This document shows positions 43,995 to 54,000 of a DNA stretch of 64,000 nucleotides, one piece after another. Source of the DNA: Rathayibacter sp. SW19 (GTDB taxonomy: Bacteria > Actinomycetota > Actinomycetes > Actinomycetales > Microbacteriaceae); contig NZ_CP133020.1 in the NCBI RefSeq assembly GCF_030866825.1, positions 1,612,001-1,676,000 of the forward strand. Reading direction: 5' to 3'. Position 1 is the stretch's first letter, and each line of letters starts with the position of its first letter. Made by a program: the position numbers and the translations under genes. The notes under the pieces are model-generated. The model had not been told where the DNA came from. It was given only the letters and a program-made list of their open reading frames with translations, and did no database searches.

Positions 43995-45056
43995 CTACTC
44001 CGGCGCGCGTGCCCTGCTCGGCGCGAAGGTGAGCAGCAGGCGTTGCAGCGAGTCCAGCCGGGCGCGGCCGCGCTCGCCCAACTCGCCAGCGGCGACGGCC
44101 TCGTTGATCGCGCAGTCTGGTGAATCTGGCAGGTGGGTGCAGCCTCGCGGGCAGTTTGCCGCGATTGCGTCCAAATCGGTGAACGCGCGCAGGATGTTCG
44201 CGGTGTCGATGTGGCCGAGGCCGAACGAGCGCACACCCGGGGTGTCGATGATCCAGCCGGTGCCTGCCGCAGACTCGAGTCGCAGCGACACGGTCGATGA
44301 CGACGTGTGCCGCCCGCGCCCGGTCACGGCGTTGACGCGGCCGATCGCACGGTCGGCACCCGGCACCAGGGCATTCACCAACGTCGACTTGCCGACCCCG
44401 GAATGGCCGACGGCGACCGTGTCGTGACCGACCAGCGCGCCGGTCAGCTCAGCCAACGGCATCCGTTCTTCAGAACTGGTGAACACCGGAAGGTCGAGGC
44501 CGGCGAAGTTGTCCAGGAACGCCGCGGGGTCGGCGAGGTCGGTCTTGGTGACCACGAGCAGCGGAGCGATCCCCGCGTCGTACGCGGCCACGAGATAGCG
44601 GTCGACGAGACGGATGCGCGGATCCGGATTCGCCGCAGCCACCACGATGAGCATCTGGTCGGCGTTCGCAACGATCACGCGCTCCACCTCGTCAGTGTCG
44701 TCCGCGCTGCGTCGCAGCAGCGTTGCGCGCTCGCGGATGCGTACGATCCGCCCGAGCGAACCCTCAGCGCCGCTCAGATCACCGACGACGTCGACCCGGT
44801 CGCCGGTGACAACTGCGTGCTTGCGCAACTCGCTCGCGCGAGCAGCCGTCAGCCGGCGTTCTGCCCGGGTGCCCTCGTCGAGCATGAGGGTGTAGCGGCC
44901 ACGGTCGACCGCGAGCACACGACCGATCTGCGCATCCTCATGATCGGGGCGGGTCTTCGTGCGCGGCCGGTTGCCCTTGGGGTTCGGTCGCACTCGCGCC
45001 GACGATTCGTCGTACTCGCCGTACGCTTCATCGTCGTCGTCACTCAGCCAGCTCAT
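43995..45056 (-). CDS. rsgA: Ribosome small-subunit-dependent GTPase RsgA
   Basis: Circularly permuted GTPase of 353 aa that checks late 30S assembly. Order of motifs is permuted: VVTKTDLADPA (G4), VAVGHSGVGKSTLVNAL (G1), GRGRHTSSST (G2) and IIDTPGVRSFG (G3). An OB-fold comes before and the zinc site CPRGCTHLPDSPDCAI after. ATGA overlap with aroA, as in many actinobacteria (aroA-rsgA, Rv3227-Rv3228). The N-terminal 40 residues are acidic then basic and disordered. Confidence 0.93.
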   Translation of the reverse strand: MSWLSDDDDEAYGEYDESSARVRPNPKGNRPRTKTRPDHEDAQIGRVLAVDRGRYTLMLDEGTRAERRLTAARASELRKHAVVTGDRVDVVGDLSGAEGSLGRIVRIRERATLLRRSADDTDEVERVIVANADQMLIVVAAANPDPRIRLVDRYLVAAYDAGIAPLLVVTKTDLADPAAFLDNFAGLDLPVFTSSEERMPLAELTGALVGHDTVAVGHSGVGKSTLVNALVPGADRAIGRVNAVTGRGRHTSSSTVSLRLESAAGTGWIIDTPGVRSFGLGHIDTANILRAFTDLDAIAANCPRGCTHLPDSPDCAINEAVAAGELGERGRARLDSLQRLLLTFAPSRARAPE

Positions 45057-46519
45057 TCAAGCCCGGTTTTTTGGGGACCGTCGAGTTGTTGTCGACCGCC
45101 GATACCGCTCTGGCTGGCGCCCTGGTCCAGTTGAACACGGGCGCGATTCTGCTGCAAGCCGTCGTGATTCTGTTGCAGGAAGGTGCGCCACAGCTCCGCG
45201 AATTGCGGCAACGTCTTCGCCGTGGTTGCGATGTTCTCGATCTCGACTCCGGCGACCGCGAGGCCGATCAGCGCGCCGGTCGTGGCCATCCTGTGGTCGT
45301 AATAGGTGCGCCAGACCCCGCCGGTCAGCGGCTTCGGTTCGATCCGGAGACCGTCGTCGAGTTCCTCGACCTGGCCGCCGAGGCCGTTGATTTCTGTGGT
45401 GAGGGCTGCCAGTCGATCAGTTTCGTGGCCGCGAAGATGGCCGATACCGGTGATCTCGCTCGGCCCGTCGGCCAACGCGGCCAGCGCCACCAGAGTCGGG
45501 GCCAATTCTCCTGCACTGCTCAAATCGATGTGGACGGCGTGGAGCGGCCCAGCCGCGGTGACGGTAATGGCATCCGCAGTGCGCGTGACCTGCGCACCGA
45601 AGAGGGGGAGCAGTTCGGCCAGCTCAGCACCCACCTGTGTGGTGTGCTCCGGCCAGCCGGTGATGGTGACGCTACCGCCGGTGACCAGCGCGGCGGCAAG
45701 GAACGGGGCGGCATTCGACAGGTCAGGCTCAATGTCGACATCGCGGGCTTCGATCGTTCCCGGTGCAACGATCCATTCGCCCACGCTCGGCGAGTCGACG
45801 CTCACGCCGCGGTCCGCCAGCGTTGCGATCGTCATCTCGATGTGAGGCAGGCTCGGCAGGTGCTCGCCGGCGTGAGTCAGGTGCAGCCCGTTCTCGAACC
45901 GAGGAGCAGAAAGCAGCAATCCGGAGACGAATTGACTGGACGCCGACGCGTCGATGGTCACGTTGCCGCCCGCGACGCGACCCGAGCCGTGCACCGTGAA
46001 CGGCATGCTGCCGCGACCGTCGTCGTTGATATCGACGCCGGCCGTTCGCAGTGCGGCGATGATCGCCTTCATCGGGCGTGCACGTGCTGTGTCGTCAGCG
46101 TCGAACGTGGTCGGTCCGAGGGCGAGACCGGCAACGGCGGGGACGAATCGCATGATCGTACCGGCTTGCCCACAGTCGATCGTGGTGCTTCCGAGCAACT
46201 CCTCCGGCGGAGCGACCAGCCAGTCCGGCCCGAATGAGCCGTCCCCGGGCTGCTCCGTTATGCCGACGCCGAGCGATTTCAAGGCTTCGACCATTCCATT
46301 GGTGTCGCGCGAGTGCAGCGGGGAGCGTAACAGCGACGGCGCATTCGCAAGCGCGGCCAGCACGAGTTCCCGATTCGTCAGCGACTTGGACCCGGGCAGG
46401 GAAAGCGTGGCGTTGATCGGCTCATGTGCAACGGGCGCGGCCCAGAGCTCGTTCGATTCGACGAGGGTGTTGTCGCCGTATGGGTCGAACTCGGGCTTGG
46501 AATATTTGGTGGTGAGCAT
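45053..46519 (-). CDS. aroA: 3-phosphoshikimate 1-carboxyvinyltransferase (EPSP synthase)
   Basis: Shikimate pathway enzyme of 488 aa joining shikimate-3-phosphate and PEP. Signature regions are LPGSKSLTNRELVLAALA, CGQAGTIMRFVPAVAG, DASASSQFVSGLLL and HLRGHETDRLAAL. YYDHRMATTGALIGLAV lies near the C-terminus. The last 40 residues (Gln/Gly-rich) extend past the usual end. ATG at 46519; upstream it overlaps the promoter of the divergent sigma factor gene. Confidence 0.94.
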   Translation of the reverse strand: MLTTKYSKPEFDPYGDNTLVESNELWAAPVAHEPINATLSLPGSKSLTNRELVLAALANAPSLLRSPLHSRDTNGMVEALKSLGVGITEQPGDGSFGPDWLVAPPEELLGSTTIDCGQAGTIMRFVPAVAGLALGPTTFDADDTARARPMKAIIAALRTAGVDINDDGRGSMPFTVHGSGRVAGGNVTIDASASSQFVSGLLLSAPRFENGLHLTHAGEHLPSLPHIEMTIATLADRGVSVDSPSVGEWIVAPGTIEARDVDIEPDLSNAAPFLAAALVTGGSVTITGWPEHTTQVGAELAELLPLFGAQVTRTADAITVTAAGPLHAVHIDLSSAGELAPTLVALAALADGPSEITGIGHLRGHETDRLAALTTEINGLGGQVEELDDGLRIEPKPLTGGVWRTYYDHRMATTGALIGLAVAGVEIENIATTAKTLPQFAELWRTFLQQNHDGLQQNRARVQLDQGASQSGIGGRQQLDGPQKTGLE

Positions 46520-46524
46520 CCGTT
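46499..46524 (+). promoter_or_regulatory. SigR/SigH-type promoter reading into sigH
   Basis: GGAAT at 46499-46503, 18 bp spacer, GTT at 46522-46524: exactly the GGAAT-N18-GTT consensus of SigR (Streptomyces) and SigH (mycobacteria) promoters. It overlaps the first codons of the divergent aroA and implies autoregulation of sigH with transcription starting near 46530. Confidence 0.75.
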
Positions 46525-46564
46525 ACAGAATATCGACGTTTGGGGCGAGCGGGAGGGAAAGTCT

Positions 46565-47224
46565 GTGACGGCAGCTGCGGTACTCGAGGCACCATCACGT
46601 GCATACGTCGGCGACGTAGACTGGCCGATGATGACGACTGTAATGGAAGACCTCGGGCCGTTGTTCGAGAGCCAAGCGATGCAGTACATGGACCAGTTGT
46701 ACGCAGCGGCACTTCGGATGACCCGGAATCCCGCCGACGCACAGGACCTGGTGCAGGAGACCTACGTCAAGGCGTTTGCCGCCTTCAAACAGTTCGAGCA
46801 GGGCACCAATCTGAAGGCGTGGCTCTATCGCATCCTGACGAACACCTTCATCAACAGCTACCGTAAGAAGCAGCGCGAGCCCTATCAAGGCACGATCGAC
46901 GAGCTCGAAGACTGGCAGCTCGGCGGTGCGGAGTCGACCACGGCTCGCGCAAGCCGGTCAGCCGAGGCCGAAGCCATTGATCACCTGCCGGACAGCGCAG
47001 TCAAAGACGCACTGCAGGCCATCCCGGAGGACTTCCGCATGGCTGTCTACTTCGCAGACGTCGAAGGATTCTCCTACCAGGAGATCGCCGACATCATGAA
47101 GACCCCGATCGGAACCGTGATGAGCCGACTGCATCGAGGCAGGCGGATGCTGCGGGACCTTTTGACGGACTACGCGCACGAGCGGGGACTGACCGCCGCG
47201 CAATCACCCAGGAGCACGACATGA
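46565..47224 (+). CDS. sigH: RNA polymerase sigma factor SigH/SigR
   Basis: Group 4 sigma factor of 219 aa controlling thiol-oxidative and heat stress. Region 2 is YAAALRMTRNPADAQDLVQETYVKAFAAF with LKAWLYRILTNTFINSYRKKQ. Region 4 is LPDSAVKDALQAIPEDFRMAVYFADVEGFSYQEIADIM with GTVMSRLHRGRRMLRDLL. The GTG at 46565 has a GGGAGGG site. ATGs at 46629 and 46632 (MMTTVMEDLG) would give a shorter form; Streptomyces SigR also has long and short forms. It overlaps the anti-sigma gene (ATGA). Confidence 0.92.
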   Translation: MTAAAVLEAPSRAYVGDVDWPMMTTVMEDLGPLFESQAMQYMDQLYAAALRMTRNPADAQDLVQETYVKAFAAFKQFEQGTNLKAWLYRILTNTFINSYRKKQREPYQGTIDELEDWQLGGAESTTARASRSAEAEAIDHLPDSAVKDALQAIPEDFRMAVYFADVEGFSYQEIADIMKTPIGTVMSRLHRGRRMLRDLLTDYAHERGLTAAQSPRSTT

Positions 47225-47463
47225 CGGACTGTGGCTGCCAGAAGGCCAAAAACGACCTTGAAGAATACCTGCACAACGAACTGCGCAAGGAAGACGCCGC
47301 AGACATCCGTGAGCACCTCGAGAATTGCCCGGACTGCAACAAAGAACACCAGTTCGGGCAACTTTTGACCGAGGTCGTGCAGCGTGCCTGCTCCGAGACC
47401 GCTCCGGAAGACCTGCGCACGCAGGTTCTGCTACGGATCAGGACCATACAGGCCACGCACTGA
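47221..47463 (+). CDS. rshA: Zinc-binding anti-sigma factor (RsrA/RshA)
   Basis: Protein of 80 aa. ZAS motif His32-x3-Cys36-x2-Cys39 (HLENCPDC) with extra Cys4 and Cys6 near the N-terminus, as in the redox-sensing RsrA/RshA family. In these, oxidation forms a disulfide, releases zinc and frees the sigma factor. ATG overlaps the sigma factor stop, so the two are made in step. Confidence 0.92.
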   Translation: MTDCGCQKAKNDLEEYLHNELRKEDAADIREHLENCPDCNKEHQFGQLLTEVVQRACSETAPEDLRTQVLLRIRTIQATH

Positions 47464-47565
47464 CCTGATGGTGGTCGAGGGTTGAAGCCCGCGGCCGTCC
47501 CGAGACCCCCAACATTCAAACTTTCGGACGTCGTGTCGATCGCGCGCGGTTCGTAGCGTTGAGGT

Positions 47566-49788
47566 GTGACCCTAACTGACAACGAGACAGCTGACAACAA
47601 GAACTCGACATTCCCGAGTAATTCCCGCCCACGGAAATCGGGTGTTCCGCGTTGGCTGCGAGTGCTCATCCCGGTCGTGCTGATTCTGGCGTGGTTCGCC
47701 GTGTTCTCGGCGGGCGGTTCGTCGTTCAGTCAGGTCAACTCGGTGGCCCAGAATGACCAGATCGAGCACCTTCCGGCCAGCGCGGATGCCACCCAGGTGC
47801 AGAAGCTTCAGGCGGCGTTCCGCGGTGACGATGTCATCCCAGCCGTTGTCGTGTACCAGCGCGTGGGCGGGGTGACGGCCGCCGACCGTACCGCGATCGA
47901 TGCCCAGCTGACCAAGCTCCAATCGCTGAACGGTGTGGCCAAGAATGCAGTATCGCCGGCGATCCCGTCCAAGGACGGAGCAGCCGTGCAGGTGATCGTA
48001 CCGCTGGAGACGAGCATCAAACCCGCCGACACGGTGAAGGCCATGCGCACGCTGCTCGGCGAAAGCAGTCCTGCAGGCCTCTCGGTGTATGTGACGGGGC
48101 CTGCAGGGCTTTCGGCAGATATCGTCGGGGCGTTCAGCGGCCTTGACGGCATGCTTCTGATCGTGGCGCTCGCTGCCGTCCTTTTGATCCTGATCATCGT
48201 CTACCGCTCGCCGCTGCTGCCGCTGATCGTGCTCGGCACGAGCCTGGTGGCGTTGACCGCGGCGATGTTCACCGTGGTGGCGCTTGCCAAGGCTGGCGTT
48301 GTTGTGCTGTCCGGGCAAACAGAGGGCATCCTGATGATCCTGGTCATCGGCGCTGCGACGGACTATTCGTTGCTGTACGTCTCCCGATTCCGTGAGGCAT
48401 TGCGCGACAACGAACGCAAATGGGACGCGACCTGGGCCGCGTTGCGCGGTTCCTGGCAGGCGATACTCGCATCTGCGGGCACGGTCGTCGTGGGATTGTT
48501 GTGCCTGATGTTCAGCGAACTGAACTCGAACATCGCACTCGGTCCCGTGGCCGCGATCGGCATCGGTTTCGCCTATCTGGCGGCCATGACACTGTTGCCG
48601 GCACTGCTGTTCTGGGCCGGTCGCACCGCATTCTGGCCGGTGCGGCCCGCACTCGGATCGCCGCATCAGAGCGTCGACGGCGCGCGCGGGCTGTGGCCCC
48701 GCGTTGCCCGACTGGTCTCGCGTCGTGCTCGACTGATCTGGGTGGCATGCACCCTCCTGCTGGCGGTTGCGGCGTTCGGTCTGCTCGGGCTGAAGGCCGA
48801 CGGCGTGTCTCAGATGGACTTCGTCATCGGCCAATCGCAGGCGCGTGACGGCCAAGCCGTTCTCGTCAAGCACTTCCCCGGCGGAGCAGGCACACCGGCC
48901 ATTGTGGTCGGGCCGAAAGACGACCTGAACGCGATGGCGAACACGATCTTGAATCAGCGCGGGGTGTCCTCGCTCAACGTCATCTCGAAGGATTCGCCGA
49001 GCGGAACGCTTCCGGTCACGACCGCCGGCGTGCAGAACCCGCCGGGTGCGCCCGGTGCTGTGCGGGCTGCCGCCGAACCGACGGTTGTGGACGGCCGCGT
49101 GATGCTGCAGGCGACCCTGGACGGCGCCAGCGACTCGACAGCGGCCGAGAACACCGTCAGGCAACTGCGCAGCAGCTTTGCTCAGTCGGGCAGCGATGTG
49201 CTGATCGGCGGTGTCGCAGCAACAGCGATCGACACCAACGATGCGGCGATCCATGACCGTAACCTGATCATCCCGCTCGTGCTCGGTGTGATCCTGGTGA
49301 TCCTGATGCTGCTGCTGCGCTCGATCCTTGCTCCTGTGCTCTTGATCATGACCGTCGTTCTCTCCTACGCGGCCTCGCTCGGTCTATCTTCGGTGGTGTT
49401 CAATTCGATCCTCGGGTTCCCGGGGGCGGATCCGACCGTGCCGATGTTCGGCTTCGTGTTCCTTGTGGCTCTCGGAATCGACTACAACATCTTCCTGATG
49501 ACGCGCGTTCGAGAGGAGTCGCTTGCGCACGGAACCCGCCAGGGAATTCTGCGTGGCCTGGTGGCAACAGGGGGCGTGATCACCTCAGCGGGAATTGTGC
49601 TGGCTGCGACGTTCGCTGCGCTCGGCGTGTTGCCGGTGTTGTTCCTGGCTCAGATCTCGTTCATCGTGGCACTCGGAGTGCTGATCGACACGCTGATCGT
49701 GCGATCGCTTCTGGTGCCGTCGCTCAGCCATGACATCGGGCGAGCCATCTGGTGGCCGAGCGCTCTATCACACCGCGAACCGAACTGA
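47566..49788 (+). CDS. MMPL-family transporter
   Basis: RND-type exporter of 740 aa with two repeats of a membrane bundle: one segment at the N-terminus, five around residues 190-350, one near 395 and five near 560-730. MMPL marks are GAATDYSLLYVSRFREAL and LGIDYNIFLMTRVREE, with the Asp-Tyr pairs thought to relay protons. Likely exports a lipid or hydrophobic compound across the membrane; substrate unknown. GTG at 47566 with weak ribosome site, possibly leaderless. Confidence 0.88.
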   Translation: MTLTDNETADNKNSTFPSNSRPRKSGVPRWLRVLIPVVLILAWFAVFSAGGSSFSQVNSVAQNDQIEHLPASADATQVQKLQAAFRGDDVIPAVVVYQRVGGVTAADRTAIDAQLTKLQSLNGVAKNAVSPAIPSKDGAAVQVIVPLETSIKPADTVKAMRTLLGESSPAGLSVYVTGPAGLSADIVGAFSGLDGMLLIVALAAVLLILIIVYRSPLLPLIVLGTSLVALTAAMFTVVALAKAGVVVLSGQTEGILMILVIGAATDYSLLYVSRFREALRDNERKWDATWAALRGSWQAILASAGTVVVGLLCLMFSELNSNIALGPVAAIGIGFAYLAAMTLLPALLFWAGRTAFWPVRPALGSPHQSVDGARGLWPRVARLVSRRARLIWVACTLLLAVAAFGLLGLKADGVSQMDFVIGQSQARDGQAVLVKHFPGGAGTPAIVVGPKDDLNAMANTILNQRGVSSLNVISKDSPSGTLPVTTAGVQNPPGAPGAVRAAAEPTVVDGRVMLQATLDGASDSTAAENTVRQLRSSFAQSGSDVLIGGVAATAIDTNDAAIHDRNLIIPLVLGVILVILMLLLRSILAPVLLIMTVVLSYAASLGLSSVVFNSILGFPGADPTVPMFGFVFLVALGIDYNIFLMTRVREESLAHGTRQGILRGLVATGGVITSAGIVLAATFAALGVLPVLFLAQISFIVALGVLIDTLIVRSLLVPSLSHDIGRAIWWPSALSHREPN

Positions 49789-49850
49789 CCCGAACCGATA
49801 CCTGACCGAGCTTGACTGGAGCCAACAGGCCGCCGATGCAGGCTGACACG

Positions 49851-51038
49851 CTACTGCTTCGGCGGCTTCGGCGGGGTGCGGTTCACCACCCCGTCGCTCG
49901 GTGCCGGGATGACGCTGCCGTCCACTGTGACCAGAGCGGGCATGGGAACATTCAGAGGCCCCGGCCACGGTCCCGGCGCAACCGGTGTCGGCGTCGGTAC
50001 CGGGGGTGCCGGTTGACTGATCGTCGTGCCCGGTGGCGGGGGCACGGGTCGGCTGAGCGTCGCATCGATCATCGAGGCCAGTGATGGTGCGTCATCCACC
50101 CGCGGTACGCCCATCGGCGGCAGGCCGAGGGCATCGATGATGGTTTTCGGAATGGAGGCGTGCGAGTGCCACTCTGGATCGATGCGCTGCGGCACGCATC
50201 CGCCGAACATGAGCAACGGAATCCGGGAGCCGCCGATCACGGCGAACCCCTGCGGATGCAGCTGATCGGGCACCGTCTCGATCACCGGAGTCCGTACGGA
50301 GTCCGCATAGCCGCCCCAGTCATCCCAGGTCAGGATGAACGTGGTGTTCTCCCAGCCGCCGCCGTCGATGACGGCTTGCACCCGCTGCCAAACGAGCTCT
50401 TGCCCTTTCGTGACGTAGTCGGGGGTGCTCACGTGCGGCGGATGCTCGTCGTAGCCGGCCGGACTCCAGACGTAGCAGACCCGCGGCAGGGTGCCCGCCT
50501 TCGCCATCGGTATGAACGCATTCGGCGGAAACACGTTCTCATTGCCGGGGGTCGTCGTGAGACTTGTGTAAAACTTCGTCGGGTAGCCGCTCTGGTCAGG
50601 GAACGCGGCCCAGGAGACCTTCGCCGCCTCCGCGACGGTGAAGATCGACGGAAGGTCCCAAACGGGCGCCTTGCCGACGAACGGCGGATTCTTCAGCGTC
50701 GGCATCTGACCGCCGATCGCGAGCATGTGGCCGGGCGTCGAGTTCGAGCCGGATCCGAAATGGTGATCGCTGAACACGAACTGTTTCGCAAGCCAGCTGT
50801 AGAACGGAATCACCGAGTCATTGTCGAGCTGGTCGGCAACGGCCGGGTAGTCGCCCATGGCGTAGTGCACCCACGCGTTCCGATCGTGCGGCTGATCAAA
50901 ATCCGGAGGCGCAGTCAACAGCGTGCCGTGATCGGCGACATCGGCACCCCACGCCACCATTGTCGGAAAGTAGAAGTCGGTGGTCTTGTTCTCTTGGATG
51001 AACACGATCACCCTGTGATCGGAAAGTGGAGCGGCCAT
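49851..51038 (-). CDS. Phosphoesterase family protein (phospholipase C-like)
   Basis: Protein of 395 aa of the phosphoesterase family (PF04185; acid phosphatase/phospholipase C). Marks are VIVFIQENKTTDFYFPTM (metal-binding Glu-Asn region), SDHHFGSGSNSTPGHM, VWSPAGYDEHPPH, FILTWDDWGGYADSV and EWHSHASIPKTIID. The final 60 residues are a Pro-rich tail (PPPPGTTISQPAPPVPTPTP). No signal peptide is seen at the ATG 51038, unlike secreted phospholipases C; a non-classical location or a missed start are options. It starts 30 bp after the kgd stop on the same strand. Confidence 0.78.
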   Translation of the reverse strand: MAAPLSDHRVIVFIQENKTTDFYFPTMVAWGADVADHGTLLTAPPDFDQPHDRNAWVHYAMGDYPAVADQLDNDSVIPFYSWLAKQFVFSDHHFGSGSNSTPGHMLAIGGQMPTLKNPPFVGKAPVWDLPSIFTVAEAAKVSWAAFPDQSGYPTKFYTSLTTTPGNENVFPPNAFIPMAKAGTLPRVCYVWSPAGYDEHPPHVSTPDYVTKGQELVWQRVQAVIDGGGWENTTFILTWDDWGGYADSVRTPVIETVPDQLHPQGFAVIGGSRIPLLMFGGCVPQRIDPEWHSHASIPKTIIDALGLPPMGVPRVDDAPSLASMIDATLSRPVPPPPGTTISQPAPPVPTPTPVAPGPWPGPLNVPMPALVTVDGSVIPAPSDGVVNRTPPKPPKQ

Positions 51039-51068
51039 AATGTGTCCGTCCTGTGACTGTCAGAATTG

Positions 51069-54000
51069 TCAGAGCGTGAGTGCCCTGCGGATCAAATCGC
51101 TCTGCTCTGCAGCGTGACGCTTGGCAGACCCCGCGGCGGGCGAGGCGGATGCTGCCCGGGAGATCACACCGAGGGCGCGCGGTCCGAGCTTGGAGGTCTC
51201 AAGGATCATGAACGGCCAGGCGCCCTGGTTCTCCGGTTCGTCTTGCACCCAGAACAAGTCGGCGTCGGGATAAGACGCGACAACAGCCTTGAGCTCGGCC
51301 GCCGGCAACGGATAGTACTGCTCGAGCCGCACCAGTGCGATGGCGGGATTGGGGTTCTTCTCGAGCTCATTCTTGAGGTCGTGGTAGATCTTGCCCGACA
51401 TCATCAGCACACGCGTGACGGCCGCCTTGTCCGTGATCCGTGCGTCGTCGATGACCGGCTCGAACCGGCCGGTCGTGAACTCCTCGACGGTGGAGGAGGC
51501 GCCGCGCAAACGCAGCATGGCCTTCGGAGTGAACACGATCAGCGGCTTGCGGGGGCGAGCGTATGCCTGTCGCCGCAGCAGGTGGAAGTACGATGCCGGG
51601 GTTGACGGACGGGCAACGGTCATGTTGTTCTCGGCGCACAACTGCAAGAAACGCTCGATGCGGGCGGACGAGTGGTCGGGCCCCTGCCCTTCGTAACCGT
51701 GCGGCAGCAGTAGTACGAGCGAGGAGCGTTGCCCCCACTTCTGCTCCGCCGACGAGATGAACTCGTCCACGATCGTCTGTGCCCCGTTGGCGAAGTCTCC
51801 AAACTGCGCTTCCCACAGCACCAGGGCATCTGGCCGTTCCACCGAGTAACCGTATTCGAAGCCCATCGCCGCATATTCGCTGAGCAGTGAGTCGTAGATC
51901 CAGAACCGGCCCTGATTGTCGCTCAGGTTCGCCAGTGGCAGCCACTCCTGGCCGTTGATGCGGTCGTGCAGCACGGCGTGTCGCTGCACGAACGTGCCGC
52001 GGCGTGTGTCCTGCCCGGCCATGCGCACCGGTGTGCCTTCGATCACGAGCGAACCGAGCGCGAGCAATTCGCCCATCGCCCAGTCGATGTTGCCGTTCCG
52101 GCTCATCTCGCGCCGCTTGACCATCAGCTGCTGCAGCTTGGGGTGCACCGTGAACCCGGCCGGTGGATTGTTGAACGCATCGCCGACGAGCAGAACAACC
52201 GCCTCGCTGACCCCTGTGGTCTCGGGCTCGCCCGAGCCGTCGTCCTGTTGCGCATCCGGACGCTCAAGGTCCGCAACCGCATGATTGTCGCCTGTGATGA
52301 TCGGGATCGAGCCGGTCTGTGCAGCATGCGTCTCCAGGAACGCGCGCTCCAGGCGGTCCTGGAAGTCGCGATGAGCCTGGTCGTACTCTTCCTCTGTGAT
52401 GTCACCGCGGCCGACGAGCGCCTCGGTGTAGAGGCGGCGCACACTACGCTTGGCTTCGATCAGGTTGTACATCAGCGGCTGCGTCATCGAAGGGTCGTCA
52501 CCCTCGTTGTGCCCACGGCGCCGGTAGCAGACGATGTCGATGACGACATCCTTCTTGAATTCCTGCCGGAATTCGAATGCCAACTCGGCAACCCGCACGA
52601 CCGCCTCAGGGTCGTCGCCGTTGACGTGGAAGATCGGCGCCTGGATCGTTTTCGCGACGTCGGTCGAGTAGACAGACGTGCGGCCTTCCTCTGGCGGCGT
52701 CGTGAAGCCGACCTGGTTATTGATGTTGACGTGAATGGTGCCGCCGATGCGGTATGCGCGCAGTTGCGACATCTGCATCGTCTCCATGACGATCCCCTGG
52801 CCCGCCATCGCGGCATCGCCGTGGATCAGGATCGGCAGCGTCAAGAACGTGCCTGCAGGCCGACGATCCTGTTTCGCGCGTACGATGCCCTGGAGCACGC
52901 CGTCGACGGCTTCCAGGTGCGACGGGTTTGCGGCCAGATAGACCGGGATCTCCTCGCCGTCGCGGCCCTTGAAGGTGCCCTCGGTGCCCAGGTGGTATTT
53001 GACGTCACCGGATCCGCCGATCGTGCGCGGGTCCTGCGTTCCTTCGAACTCGCGGAAAATCTGCCCGTACGTCTTGCCAGCGATGTTCGTCAGCACATTC
53101 AGCCGGCCGCGGTGGGCCATGCCGATCGCCACCTCGTCCATGCCTGCTTCCGCGGCGCCCTGCAGGATCGTGTCGAGCAGTGCGATCGTCGATTCGCCGC
53201 CTTCGAGACTGAAGCGCTTCTGGCCCACGTACTTGGTCTGCAGGAACGTCTCGAACGCCTCGGCTTCGTTCAGCTTGCCGAGGATGCGCAGCTGCTCGTC
53301 GTGCGTCGGTTTAGCGTACGGACGCTCGACCTTGGCCTGAATCCACTTGCGCTGGGCCGGGTCTTGAATGTGCATGTACTCGATGCCGATGGTGCGGCAG
53401 TAGGAGTCGCGTAGCACGCCGAGAATGTCGCGCAGCAGCATCTGGCGACGATCAGGACCGAACTGACCTGTCACGAATTCTCGATCGAGGTCCCAGAAGG
53501 TCAACCCGTGTGTCGCGATGTCCAGGTCGGGGTGAAATCGCTGCTTGTATTCGAGCGGGTCGATGTCCGCCATCAGGTGGCCACGCACCCGGAACGAATT
53601 GATGAGCTCCTGCACGCGCGCTGTCTTGTCGATGGCGCTGGCGAGGTCGACGCTGATGTCTGGTGCCCAGTGGATCGGGTCGTACGGGATGCGCAGCGCT
53701 GCGAAGATCTCTTCATAGAAGTCGCGTTTGCCGATCAGCAGCTCGTGCACGATCTTCAGGAACTCGCCACTGCCCGCGCCCTGGATGACGCGGTGGTCGT
53801 ACGTGCTTGTCAGCGTGATCGTTTTACCGATCCCAAGTGTTGTCAGCGTCTTCAAGCTCGACCCCTGGAACTCGGCCGGGTATTCGAGGGCGCCGGCTCC
53901 GATGATGCAGCCCTGGCCCTTCATCAGGCGGGGCACCGAATGCTCCGTGCCGATGCCTCCCGGGTTGGTGAGAGAGACGGTGGCGCCTGCGAAATCGTCC

